Assembly (NCBI RefSeq): GCF_030272615.1
Contig: NC_081406.1
Span: 459,570,072-459,634,071, forward strand
Reading direction: 5' to 3'
DNA: 64,000 bases
Origin: Cryptomeria japonica
Taxonomy: Eukaryota > Streptophyta > Pinopsida > Cupressales > Cupressaceae
Part shown: positions 47,258 to 59,330 of the stretch, in pieces
Position numbering within the stretch: the stretch's first letter is position 1
How the letters are laid out: each line of letters begins with the position of its first letter
Translations under genes and position numbers: made by a program
The notes under the pieces: model-generated
Database searches by the model: none
Seen by the model: the letters and a program-made list of their open reading frames with translations, nothing else
What the model was told of the DNA's origin: nothing

Positions 47258-48436
47258 TGTAGACATCTAGAATTGCCTTAACGCCCATGAATGCCACTTT
47301 TACTAATTTTTCCTCTTAACTAATTAAATAATTTAAAAAATATTTAATTCATCCAACTTTATTTTCCTATTCTAAATTTAAAAATTAAATTTCCCTCTCT
47401 TCTCGTAATTAAATAATTTTTAATTATTTAATCATCTTATTTTATTGTAATATTAATTGGATATTTTTATTATTTGATTAACCCCCTCATCCCATTTAAT
47501 TAAATAATCTATAATTAAATATCTCTTCCTATCAATTTCTCACATTCAAACAATTATTCCAAATTATTTAATTTACCGATTTATTTAATTGTCCATCCCA
47601 TTTCAAAAATCAATTTCTTCCAAAATAGATAAAATATTTATTTTAATTATTTCTCCTACAAGCTATGTTTAAAATGGCTAATTATTCCCTCCCATTAACT
47701 ACCACTGTCTTCCACTTCAACTCATAATCACCTTTTTTTGATTGAGCCAATTAATCTACCTCACTCCCAATCAATTCAGATAATAGCCTAGTCATCTATC
47801 CCAATACATCAATCAAGCCAATTGGCTAATCAGTCAGTCTGACTCACATGAGAAATCAACTCTCAATCAAATTGTCTCAACAATCCTCAACCATTGATAA
47901 TTCCATTGCTATTTTAATGTGAATTGTTGATCAATATCATGAAATCTATAAAAGAAAACCTAATTATCATTCATCAATAATCATAGTCTTCAAATTTTTT
48001 TGTCATCATGTTGTAGGAAAAGTTTGACGATTTTGAGAGCCATCACATACAACACAAAAAGAAGGAGAGCAATGGAAGTCTCTTTCATGAATTTGACATT
48101 GGGTTTACTTTGTTATTGATTTTTATTTTTTACTCTTACATTGATCGCGATTGAGAATTTAGTAGTTGATTTGAGTTTGTGGTTTCTCATTTGATCTATT
48201 ACATGTTTCACATTTTACATTCGTTACATTTGATGAACATGATGTGAAATCATGCATTAATTAAATCTATTTTGTGGGTTTTTAAATCTTTCAAGTTGCA
48301 AGTTTTATGTGCTGCATTCATGGAATCTTCACTACATTTGCTTTAATTGGTAATGCAATTGCAGGTTGCTATGCCACATTCACATTAAATAGTAACGTGT
48401 ACACAAAGGAAATTGTCGCACACACATAAATTCACA
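47258..48436 (+). repeat. Gypsy-type LTR, plus orientation
   Basis: Starts TGTAGACATCTAGAATTG and probably ends at TTCACA before ATGGGGTGACCCCAC, which resembles a primer-binding site. Its AT-rich first half, TATA-like ATCTATAAAAGAAAACC (about 47945) and following block resemble the LTR at 17754-18884. The end is uncertain. Whether it is a solo LTR or a 5' LTR cannot be decided. Confidence 0.5.
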
Positions 48437-49182
48437 ATGGGGTGACCCCACAATACTTGGTTACACTTTTTGGTACATCTTGATTTTTGTTGAAATCATA
48501 CATTTTTAAAGAGAATATAGTGATTTAAGCTTGAAGAGGTCCCATTTGAAGTAATTAATTGAGGAGAGTTAGATCAAAGGCTCTTAGATCAAAATTTCTT
48601 GGATAGAGTCTCTCTACTTCTAAATCATACTTGCAATGGAGTCTCCTTCGCAACTATCAAAATGTTGATTAAAACCCACCTTTACATTAGGTTTTGGGGG
48701 TCAAATCAATTCATTTACAAGTTTTGAGTTTTAAAGTATTTAGTCCTTATTATAAGCTTTCCAAATAGTATAATTTTTAATATATTTAATTTCATTAATA
48801 TATTTATGTTTTATTTCTTATGAATTTAGGTTTTTCATCGAAAATTAAGGATGTGTTTCACACATGGAGAATTTGAAAAATAGAAAATAAAAATTGTGCA
48901 AAAATATATTTTCCCTAGGTATTGATATCCTCATCTCAACACAAAAAGAAGAAGCTAATTCAAATGCATCAAAAAGGAGTTATGCATTACAAAATATGCT
49001 TCTGTCCAAATTACAATTACTCTATCTTCAAAAATTAACTAAAAAAAATTATGTAACAAAAAATTATAAAAAAATGTCCATTCACTAGATATCAGTGTGA
49101 CAATTCCATATTTCAAAAGGCAAGTGGGAGCATTGGAGAAAGGTATTAACATCCATCACAAGACAAACTACATAGGATTAAT
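48437..49182. other. No recognisable gene; possible Gypsy leader
   Basis: If 47258-48436 is a 5' LTR, this would be its internal leader, but no gag is readable. AT-rich. The small frame 48894-49088 has no recognisable motif. Confidence 0.35.
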
Positions 49183-51617
49183 TGTCATGAACCCTATTTT
49201 TCCATAATTATTTAATTAAGAAAATAATGTTTATTTTTCAAATGAAATTGAAATGAAATAGAACTGTTTATGAAATAAGAAAGGATATCAAATGTAGTGA
49301 TATGATTTAAATACAATTGAATGATCAGTAATAATTTTTATTGTAAATTGGGATCGTCATTGCTAATGAGCGATTGAGTACAAAGTGAATGCAGGAACAG
49401 GTGAACAATGATGAAGGCGAGAACAGGGTTCAGGTAGAGTTGCCTTAGCTCTTGTATTTTGTTAGGATAGATGTAATCTCTCACACACCACATTAGGATT
49501 TATATTTGCATCTTGAAAATATGGATGATTTAAATGACCTTATTTGAGTGCTTGTTCAAATTGAAATGATGAATTTGGAATGAGAAGTAGATTGATTTAA
49601 ATATTTATACATGATGTGAGTAGTGTTTGAATTAAATCTAAGTTGTGTGCGTGATTGTGAAATATTATGCCGTATTGTTAAAAGAGATAAAATGTGTAGA
49701 TGATTCGAAAATGAATATCGACCCTAGGTTTTATGTTCTCTTTAGATATGTATAAATGTATGAAAAAAATTTACCTATGAGTTTACTTTTGTAAATTGGA
49801 CAATAGTATAAAATATATATGTATATGAGAAATTGATTTAACCATATACATGTATATCTATATAGTTATAAATACCCAATTATTGTGAAATTTGATTTCG
49901 TCAGGAATTTTGTTTATACATATACGTATTCATTTGAGATTCAAAATATATATACATTATATGTGTATATGAATTCTAATAATAATGCGATCATGAACTT
50001 GTAGATATGTATGTAACTATTGTATATGTAAATAGATTTATGAAATTAAATTATTTAATGAAAATCCGATATATATATTTAATTATAGAAAAAGGGTTTA
50101 TTAAAGAACATGTTATCAAATTTAATATTATATATATATATATAATATAAAAAGAACTAAAAGTAAAAGTAAAACAAATTATAAAAAAATAATAGCGAAC
50201 GATAGTGGTGGCGGGTTAGTTGTTTAAAATAATAATAATAAACAATAACAAGGGTGGTCGATAGTAATATTGACCACCCCCCTTAATTAAAGGGAGGGGT
50301 CGGTATTACCACCGACCACCCCTCCTCCCATTTAAATTAAAACTCCACCACGTTGCAAGACCTACTCCACGTTGCAACAAACACCGACTATGTAGAAAGT
50401 GACACCAAGATGTAGGATAAATGCAAGGCATGCATATTATAAAAGGAGTTGACGTGGTAAAAAGGAACTTAGACAACGGTTTGCAGATTTTAAACAATAT
50501 TAACACCAACCACTCCTTTTTAATTAAATAAATGTTTATGCTATGTTTTGATAATTGAATAAAAGAATGTGTACTCATTTTATTCAATTTATATGTAAGA
50601 TACATACATGTGATACACCTTCTTAATATTTTTAATCTTGTTTTTAAAATTGCTTGAAAGATAGAAGGAAAAGAATTTTTTCTTGTAAATGTATATTTGA
50701 TTATCCATAAAATATTGTTTCCTGTCAGATAGGATTGATTGTAGTAAAAGATTTGCTCTATCAATTTCTATTCAAACAAAAGATTGTCTTCTTAGAATAG
50801 TATTTTATCTTGCAAGAAATAGGAAGGTAGAATTGAAAGGTGAAAGACTGTCTTCTGTATGAATTTATTCTAGATTATGTGAACAAAGCTAGATAGGCTT
50901 GTGTTTGTGGAAAGTTACCTTCCAGGACGGGTGCCGAATGTGGATTATAGAGAGAATAGTTGCTTTTCCAACTATCTATTTTTGTTGTGCATGGCATTAT
51001 ACTCGGCCGAGTAATCAAATTGAATTAACCATTGAAATAATGGAATTCTTTTATTTTATACTCTCTACCATATCCTAGATTGATAATGAATGCTTGTTTC
51101 TTAAAAGAGTTAGAAAAATGAAAATGCTTTTATCATCTAGGCACGCACCAGATTTCATCTTGCCTTTCGAATTTCTTTTGCTAAGCAATTCATGCAGGGT
51201 CGGGTATTCTTGATTGACCAAGAATTCCGGGGAAGCGTAAGCTTCAGGGTTGTGCGGAAAAAGCGCCTAAATCTTGTTCTCGTCTTCATGCTAAAGATTG
51301 CATTGGCGATAGCTTGGGTTGCAAATCAACGGACGCATCTCACCCTTTACTTTGTATTATTTCATTATTGAACTTGCGACAACTTGAAATGCGTAAGTAT
51401 TGTATGATCGAAATACTACTTTTATCAATTTTTTTGAATAAAGAATATTTATCTTTTATAGAAATTTCGTGTTTATTACGATCTAAATGGAATGATCAAA
51501 TGAAGCTATGGATGGAAAAATGGAATGAAATAGATTTATTAATTGATTTCTGAGTTTATTTAAGAATAAAGAGTATTTCGGCTATTATTTGAAGTTAGCT
51601 CAATTTACGTCTTTACA
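49183..51617 (+). repeat. Candidate long LTR (solo)
   Basis: From TGTCATGAACCC to GTCTTTACA (2435 bp) with TTAAT on both sides (49178-49182 and 51618-51622). A GC-rich inverted-repeat block (50200-50345, GGGTGGTC / GACCACCCC) sits in AT-rich DNA, as in the two longer solo LTRs. TTAAT is a weak match in AT-rich DNA, so boundaries are tentative. Confidence 0.4.
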
Positions 51618-53399
51618 TTAATTTTGTTACATGTAGTTGAAAATGCCCTTGCAGGTCCGTGTATACAAAAAATTGTAAGTGTAGAGAAGGAATATGAATT
51701 ATTTAATAGATTGCCTCAAAGAAATAATTTCTCAACCCCTTGATTGTAGGGGATTAACAAAATGGATTTGTTGAACAGGCTTTAGAAACTACCCAAATTA
51801 AATGGCAGGTGTGAAGTCAGAGTCTATAATATAAAAAAAATAGATAAAATGTCATTATAGGGTCGTAACATCTTCAAACATGAGGCAAATGGAGATAAAT
51901 ATTAAAAGGGTCTAATATATTCTTAAAACTAAGCTTATGATGAAGGTCTTTAAACCTAAACATGAATTAAGCTTTGTCTCTTAATAATAAAGTTTTGATG
52001 TGTTCCTTAAAATTTCAATTTCTATGCATCAATGATTAATATCTTACCTTAGTCCTAAATTATGAAACAATATGTTCATATCCAAGTCAATTGTTTGACT
52101 TTGATGTATTACATACTATACGCATTAATGTTCATGAGTGAATATTAAAATACTAGGAATTTCTTTGAAGATAAAATATAACTTAATTACATGTGAGCAA
52201 TATTGATCCAAACTCAATAGAAGGTCTATATTATCTAGCTATTAAACATAACATTGATAGCTTGTAAACCAAATAATATGAAATTTTATACAAGATTATA
52301 AAGATCACGCATTTTTAAATTCTCTACCAAATGAACATGTAACAATCTCTAGGGCCTATTAGTATTAGTCTCAAATCTTAATACCATTTTTGCATAGATG
52401 TGGCCAACAAATCTACTCTAGATCAAATTCTTATCAACTATTGAATTCGTTTTATGCCTTGTATTTTTCATACATTATAGAGAGTTGGCTATTATAAATA
52501 GTATGTTCTATACATGCTAATCAAATTCCTTCTACATGACCTTACCTATTGAATTAATTAGACTTTTGTTTACGTAAATAGAGACCTACAACATCTCTAA
52601 TGGGGCCAAGCACAAGTTGATAGTTGAAACACCTAAAAAGTCAATAGCTATCATTCTCCACTCATATAATAGCCATTATTTGGTATTTATAAATCTACTA
52701 TGATGTCAATAGTGACCACAAGAGTGACCATGTATGTCTAGTCTCCTTTAATGAGTGGCTTTAAAACATAATTAGGCATCATGGTTAATTATTTCTTAGT
52801 TCTTCTTTCTACCATAAAATACCTAGGGTACTAATAAAAATTTACCCTTTTTATTGTCTAATGTGCTTTAGCACAACACACAAAGTATAAAAACTACTAA
52901 AATCAAAATTATAAGCAACTAATGATTACAACTATTGGATTTGACCATATAACTTCTTAATTATGGGGTACTACCCAAGAACATACCTTAATAGTGCCAT
53001 CACTAGATCATGTATTCTCTTTTTATCATAGATAAATCTTCAAGGTGATCGACACCCTTGGTGTAAAAATAGGGATATTATTAAACATGCATTCGTAAAA
53101 GTAAACCCAAAAATTTAAATGAAAAAAAAAATCAAACCCAAATTAGATCATACTTTCATTATTCAGATAAGAAATTTCCATAAACAATAACTTTTATCAT
53201 TCAAGTAAGATATTTCAATAGACAATTACTTCTTTTGTCAAAGTAGGAATATTGTTGACCTTTACAATTACTTGTTTTATTTTCTTGTTTAGAATCATGT
53301 TATTTCTTACTTGAATAGCTTATTCATCGTCAATAAAATTATACAGAGGATTTCTACAGACAATCTTTATTATTTTGGACAAGTTCCCTTTGTGATCTT
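51618..53399. other. AT-rich DNA without recognisable gene
   Basis: No frame longer than about 60 codons with a known motif on either strand. A stretch at about 51845-51905 resembles 55135-55195 (AGATAAA…ATAGGG…AACATC…GGCAAA), suggesting a shared old repeat. Confidence 0.4.
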
Positions 53400-53593
53400 G
53401 TATCTCCATTTTGTATCGCATTTTTAATTTTTTCTGATCCTTGAGGGATCTGGGCTAGACCAAAGGTTTTCTTCCCTCCATTCTTTCCTACCGATGCCCA
53501 CACCAAATGGAGGTGTAAATGTAATTCTATCTATTTTTTAAAAATTAATAAAATTTTTTGGCCTCAACCTTTTATCGATTAAAAAAAAAAAAA
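53400..53593 (+). mobile_element. Candidate LINE 3' end with poly(A) tail
   Basis: Contains TTGAGGGATCTGGGCTAGAC, a spaced TGTAAATGTAATTCT, ATTAATAAAATTTTTTGGCCT and a terminal A run (53580-53592). This resembles the 3' untranslated end of plant LINEs. The 5' part is missing, as is usual for LINE insertions. No target duplication found. Confidence 0.4.
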
Positions 53594-54599
53594 TTACAAA
53601 TTTTCATATTTCAAATCTAATAATTCTCAGATCCAACCATTAATCACTTATATGAATGCCAAATTTTAATTTCATATATCGAGTGTGTACATATTTTAAA
53701 ATTTCATCCTAAGACATTTTCACATTATTCAAGAATGTTTTGATAGAACATTGAAAAAATTCTTCTCTTTATTTGCATATGCATGTCATTCAATCATATC
53801 ATAAATCAATCTAAAGTTAGCTTTCTTCTATCAATTATCATCCATTATCAAGCTAACACTTAAAGGTACATTCTAGTACAAAACTTCAGTTGGCTTACAT
53901 TTGCAATATTAGGCACTTGATATAGTGATGTTCATTTTTCTATTGGTGTAAGGGCGTGCTTTTGGAAAGTAAAATTCTACAATTTATGAAGTTTTGTAAG
54001 TAAGCTTTAGATTGAGTGTGGAAGAGGTAAGATCATGCAATGGCATAAATAGTGCCACGAGTTCTTCATGATTGATAAAACCACATTGTTTGCACATAAT
54101 AGCAAAAAGATAGAGCACAAATGATTATAGTCAATGTAATGTCCACATGATAGTTGTGCATGAGTGATAGATGACAATCAAACAAGATCAATAATTAATT
54201 TTGGATGTCATTAGATGATCTAACCAATATTAACTATAACATTTTTAAGATTAGCAATGTATGTTGTGTCTTTAGGGCATTAGATAAAGTTTATAACTTT
54301 TAATGTTGGATCTTACTACATTGGTAATAAAATTCAGGTTTTAGCCACTAAATTATTTTATAATACCTTTTTGAGCCTAAGAAACTATGCAATATCTCAT
54401 TATAAAACTTAATAAGTATTAATTTTGTGTATATAGTCAAGGTCTTGTCATTGTCCTTACAATAGGAGTTGAACCTAAATATTCATATAGTCAAGATTGG
54501 ATATGTATATATTTTATCTATAAATGTTTATTCATTGTTATTTGAGTTATTGAAAAGAATTGTTCTCATACCATCTCCTTGTTGAACACATCACTGGAA
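53594..54599. other. AT-rich DNA without recognisable gene
   Basis: No coding or structural motif recognised on either strand. Confidence 0.4.
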
Positions 54600-54840
54600 T
54601 GAGAGGGGAGGGGGGGAAGGGTAGAAGTGGGGGGGGGGGATTAGTTTGGACCTAAAAATTTACATAATTTCTAATCTTAAATTAAAGTTCAAGTCACAAC
54701 TATATAAAATTACCGCAATAATATATCATGAAAGCACGAAACACAACAAACACATGAGCACAAGATTTAAAACAATCCTTGGAGTAATTTTTTGGCACAT
54801 CACTTGGAGGGAAATTTCCAAACAATCCTTATAGGTTGCA
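54600..54840 (-). repeat. Possible degraded Copia LTR piece
   Basis: Two G runs (about 54610-54618 and 54630-54640) followed by GATTAG, then A/C-rich DNA with CACAACAAACACATGAGCACAAGAT, recall the G-run end of the minus-oriented Copia LTRs at 45479, 57606 and 63229. The GGAAACCCAAATGG block is missing, so the call is weak. Confidence 0.3.
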
Positions 54841-55456
54841 AGTTAATGCAATTTGGTAATTTTATGTAATAATGGCTACCATAAGAATAATTGGGAGAAT
54901 AAAAATGGGGGTCATCCAATGGTGCTTGAGGGCCTTGAGACATTTCATTGGCTTGATTAGGAGTTGCATGAACTATATCATCAACTGAAGATTAGATGAC
55001 TAATTCACGTGATTTGATAATGAATACAAATATGCAAGCCATTAGATCAAAGCAAGATCAATGGCCACCATTCTCTTTGCTAAATTTATATTATAAAATT
55101 ATAGAAAATAACAAAAAGGAACTTATATAAGATAAATATCATCATAGGGGCATAACATCCTAAGAAGAGTACATGTCCTAGGGGGATAGAGGCAAAATAA
55201 TAATGAAAATGTTGAATTGACAAATGTTACCCCAAATATGAAACCCTTGGCATGAAATATCAAACAAGCCTTGTTGTATATTGGGTGAATTCACACAACA
55301 TGTTAGTGCATGATTTCATTAGGGGGAAACACAATGTAGTCGAACATGATTTTTGTAACAAAGTTGTATGCTTGAATGCTTTTCTCCTTGAATGCATACT
55401 TGAACTTGAATTGCTATTATGCTTGGTTGAACTTGGTTTTAGAGACTTAGAGTTTG

Positions 55457-55545
<89 letters not shown>

Positions 55546-57562
55546 GTGTTTATATGTAGCTTTTAAACCTTTTGAAATTTAATTTTCAGGTAAGGTTAAT
55601 AAAGGTAAGTAAATTCCCACAATTTGCAAAGTCAACATTCATCTTTTGAAATTTGAGTCTAATTTGTTTCGACAAGGGCACCCCACTCTATTCCTAGAAA
55701 AATGAGCCATGAAAAAGGTTGTGAATAGGATAATGCATCAGTTTTAAAGAAACAATCGTAAAACTAAGTTACTTGAAAAAATACCAAAGTGGTTCCAAAC
55801 CTAGTGTCAAATTGTAAAGATATACAATTTACGAGAGTACAATAACTTGTTCAATTTTTTATGTGAAGTTGTTGAAATTTTTTTTTTCATTGTCACTTAG
55901 AGGCCTAGTTTGTCCCATCATGATCCTTATAGAAATGTATTTTATGATTTTTGAAAAAACATGACCACTTTTTGTGGCCCCCTTTTTCTCACCATTTTTT
56001 TTCAAAATTGTAGTTTAGAAAATGAATTTGGCGCATTATAACTCTTATTTTCATACATTTTCAATTTTATAAGTCTTTCTTTTTTTAAAAGAAAAAAGTG
56101 GCCACTTAAGAGCCCTATTTGGCCCCCCATTTTCATACACTTACTCCTAATGAAATATTATATATAGATAGTCCCCTATGGAACATATAAGATTCTTTTT
56201 ATATCTCCCTCAACCACAGTTTTTAATGCTTCTATTTTCTAATGACTCTAGTGTGACTTGCTTTCTCAATCATTTTATCTTTTTGTTTTGTTTTCTTTTT
56301 TATCTTTTTATCTTGGGTTTTCTCACTAACTTGTCCTACATCCTTTTTGGTTATAGAAAATATGTATTGTCTCAGTTATGCCTATAATAAATGTGATATT
56401 TTATTTAAATTCTATCTAATTATTAATAGAGTAAGAGAAGGCCCTTATCTGTAACTTTAATTACCAAAGAAAGGAGCATAAAAGCTTCAAATCTCAAGTA
56501 ATAATGTTAGATGGGTCATCATATTTTAGATTATTCTCATCTTGTACTTTTACAAACATTTTTAATATTTTCAATTTAATCATGATATATTGGTGTTTAA
56601 TGTGCTTGATGTATGCAAAATAGTAGATTGACCTTTTTTTATGTTAATATTTTACTCGGGGACTAGGCTCCACTTATTCTTTCTTAATATTTTGATTTTT
56701 CTTTGGAACCCATTTGAAATTAGCATCTTCAAATAAGGTGGCATCAAGATTGGTTAAATTTGATTCCTTATTTTTCTTTGGAGCATAAATATGGAATCTT
56801 CCATGTTTTCATATATGGAGGAATGAAATTATTATTGTCTACTACTTTTTTTTCCCTTTTTACCCTTTTTTTTGTTCTTTTGATATATTCCTTTGGTATA
56901 ATTAATAAATTGTATATTTGTGTTCATAATAAAATTCTATTTAACATTCCTTACTCTTATAATCATAATGAATGTCACTGAGAGTGTCCAACATAATTTT
57001 CAAGTGTGAAGTGACTTGACTCTAAATTGTAATCATGATCATTTTAATCATTTGGAATATCTTAAAAATATTGTAATTATCACAAAAAAGATTTAACTAA
57101 TGATTTTTTTCTTTGGTTTCATACAAAGTTTCTATTTGATGTTTGTTTCCTTTGCAATCTTATAAATTTATTTGTTCGAGTGACAACATAATTTTCAAGT
57201 TTAAAGTAGTATATATGTATCTCTCATCACTACTATAATATTCTCTTGGAAAACATAATTTAGAAATTGATGTATCAGAGAGGGTATCACAATTACTATT
57301 GTAACAAAGGTCTTCTAAGTAAACTAAGAAATCTAGCCAATGGAACACGATATGGAAAACTTCACCTATCTCCTTAAACCCCATCTCAAGAGGAAATACA
57401 AAAATCTCTAAATTGTCCACAAGAACCCCGTTGGCTATGTTTAGACAAACACATAAATAGTTTGATATTTGTTTGATGTTAATTTTTTAATTATATCAAA
57501 TTATTCTATGCATATGCTATATTAATTGCCTAGATTAATGTGAATACCTTCACATTGTTGAC
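54841..57562. other. AT-rich DNA with a GA microsatellite, no gene
   Basis: No protein or RNA gene recognised. It contains the (GA)n tract and T-rich stretches (56270-56300, 56840-56880). Open frames 55252-55566 (Arg-Glu repeat from the GA tract), 56178-56387, 56760-56981 and 57160-57420 have no recognisable domain. Confidence 0.45.
55461..55543. repeat. (GA)n microsatellite
   Basis: Thirty-seven uninterrupted GA units (55461-55534), then AAGAGAGAG. Likely length-variable between individuals. Confidence 0.97.
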
Positions 57563-58963
57563 TGATGGTATGATGAAAGAACAAGGATCCGGTCAACTTC
57601 TGAGAGGGGGGGGGGGTGAATCACTAGATAGAAAAATTGATAAAACTCCACCAATCTCAAAATTAATCTCTCAAAGTAAACTTAGAACTATCAATGCAAT
57701 ATCTCTGTCAAGATAAAAACTGTCAAACTAAACCGGTTGACTATTACAATAGATAACAGTAATCAACTTGAAACTTATAACCATTCAAATACTTTTATTT
57801 ACATAAGTAAAACTTCATTTCATATTGTTGTCGGTTATCACGACTTATCAAAGTGGAATAAGTAGTTAAGAAAATCAACCATAGAAACATAATCCAAAAA
57901 AAATTCACCACTTGACACAATATTTTTGACGTGGAAACCCAAATGGAAAAAACCACGGTGAGATGGAACTCACAAGAAATTTTGAACTCTTCTGAAGTTT
58001 GCCCTATTAGGAGCCAAGCCTATTAAAGCTCTACAAAAACTCCTGTTAAGAACTGATCCTGTTATGAACCACCTGGTCAAGAGATTGACTATAATGCCTT
58101 GTTAGAAGCAATACCCTATGAGGATTAACCTTTATAAAGGATTTAGAATCCAAACTAATAAATCACCTTGTTAGAGGATTTGAATAACACCAAGCTTGTT
58201 AGAGCTTACCCGGTTAGGTGATTTAACTATTGTAATTGTTAGAAAACAACAAGAGTTTGTTGATATGTTTGAATAGCACGTCATTTGCTTGTTCAGATTC
58301 TTTTCACGCTCCTATCTGCCATTACTCAAACTGCAAATACATCATCTAGTTTGGCAACACACATTCAATCCAACTTTTCCAACACACTCAAACTAAACAA
58401 CTCATCAACCTTATAAACAAATCAACTAGGTCGGTAACATAACAAAAACTTAATTCTCATAGAGATTACAAAAAATTCGGTTCAAGTATGACCATTGGAT
58501 TACATAACAATCTCTACACATCATTCAAGAAATCCTCAATTGCTCTTTGATCATCGCTTCATCAAACTCAGTAACTCATCATGCACTTTGCATTATATGC
58601 AATATACTTGCTCATTCCCAAGACAAAAAAATGTTACCTCAATGCACCAAAATCACTTTGAAACTCTCTTCATACAATATGCATACGTGTTATAATCATT
58701 AACGCTCATCATCAAATCATAAACCAATATAACCAATTCACTAAACTTAATTGGTTAGGGTTTATCAAAACAACAGGTAGGGTTTACCAATTCAACCCTC
58801 CAATACTTAGCAATATCAGCTCACTCCAAAAAATTTCCTACCGATTACAGTTCCTTCACTTAGCTCTTCCTACTAGTTACAAAACATCATTACAATAATA
58901 ACATTACCGCTTAATTGACATCAATAACATATCATTAATGCAATCTTCATGCAAATTCCAACA
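57563..58963 (-). repeat. 3' LTR of the second Copia element
   Basis: Minus-strand start TGTTGGAATTTGCATG at 58963 follows the polypurine tract. The end is near 57563 (TGATGG on the plus strand), placed by analogy with the first Copia, where the distance from end to G run is similar. Contains an 11-G run (57606-57616) followed by TGAATCA, plus GACGTGGAAACCCAAATGG (about 57930) and AACCACGGTG shared with the family. Confidence 0.82.
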
Positions 58964-59330
58964 ATCTCCCCGTTTGGCATTGATGGCAATACAAATATCA
59001 ATACCATTGATTGTTGTGATTGTGAATAGGAATCCTGGTTTAGAATTTACCATTGTACTCTCCTTGTCTTCATCTTGTCTTCAATTTGTCTTTAGCTACT
59101 AGCTGGTTGTACATGATACAATTCTGCTCACAATAATCACATAGTTCTTCTCCTCATTTGACAACAATGCCAAATAAAAAGTAAAACAGGCAATGTAAAA
59201 CTTCATTGTGTAGCATCAACAACCTACAACTTGATTCTCCCCTCGTGGAATAACTCCACTTCTACACCAATCTTGCTGTAAAATTCTGCAAGTAGCTCTG
59301 GGACTGATGTAATCTACATCATGCTCAATT
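58964..59330 (-). other. 3' untranslated region of the second Copia
   Basis: Non-coding stretch between the Pol end (about 59330) and the 3' LTR, ending in the polypurine tract (minus strand, 58964-58980). Confidence 0.7.

Noticed and set aside
55252-55566. 104-codon frame with an Arg-Glu repeat
   Set aside because: The repeat is the (GA)n microsatellite in translation; the rest has no known motif.
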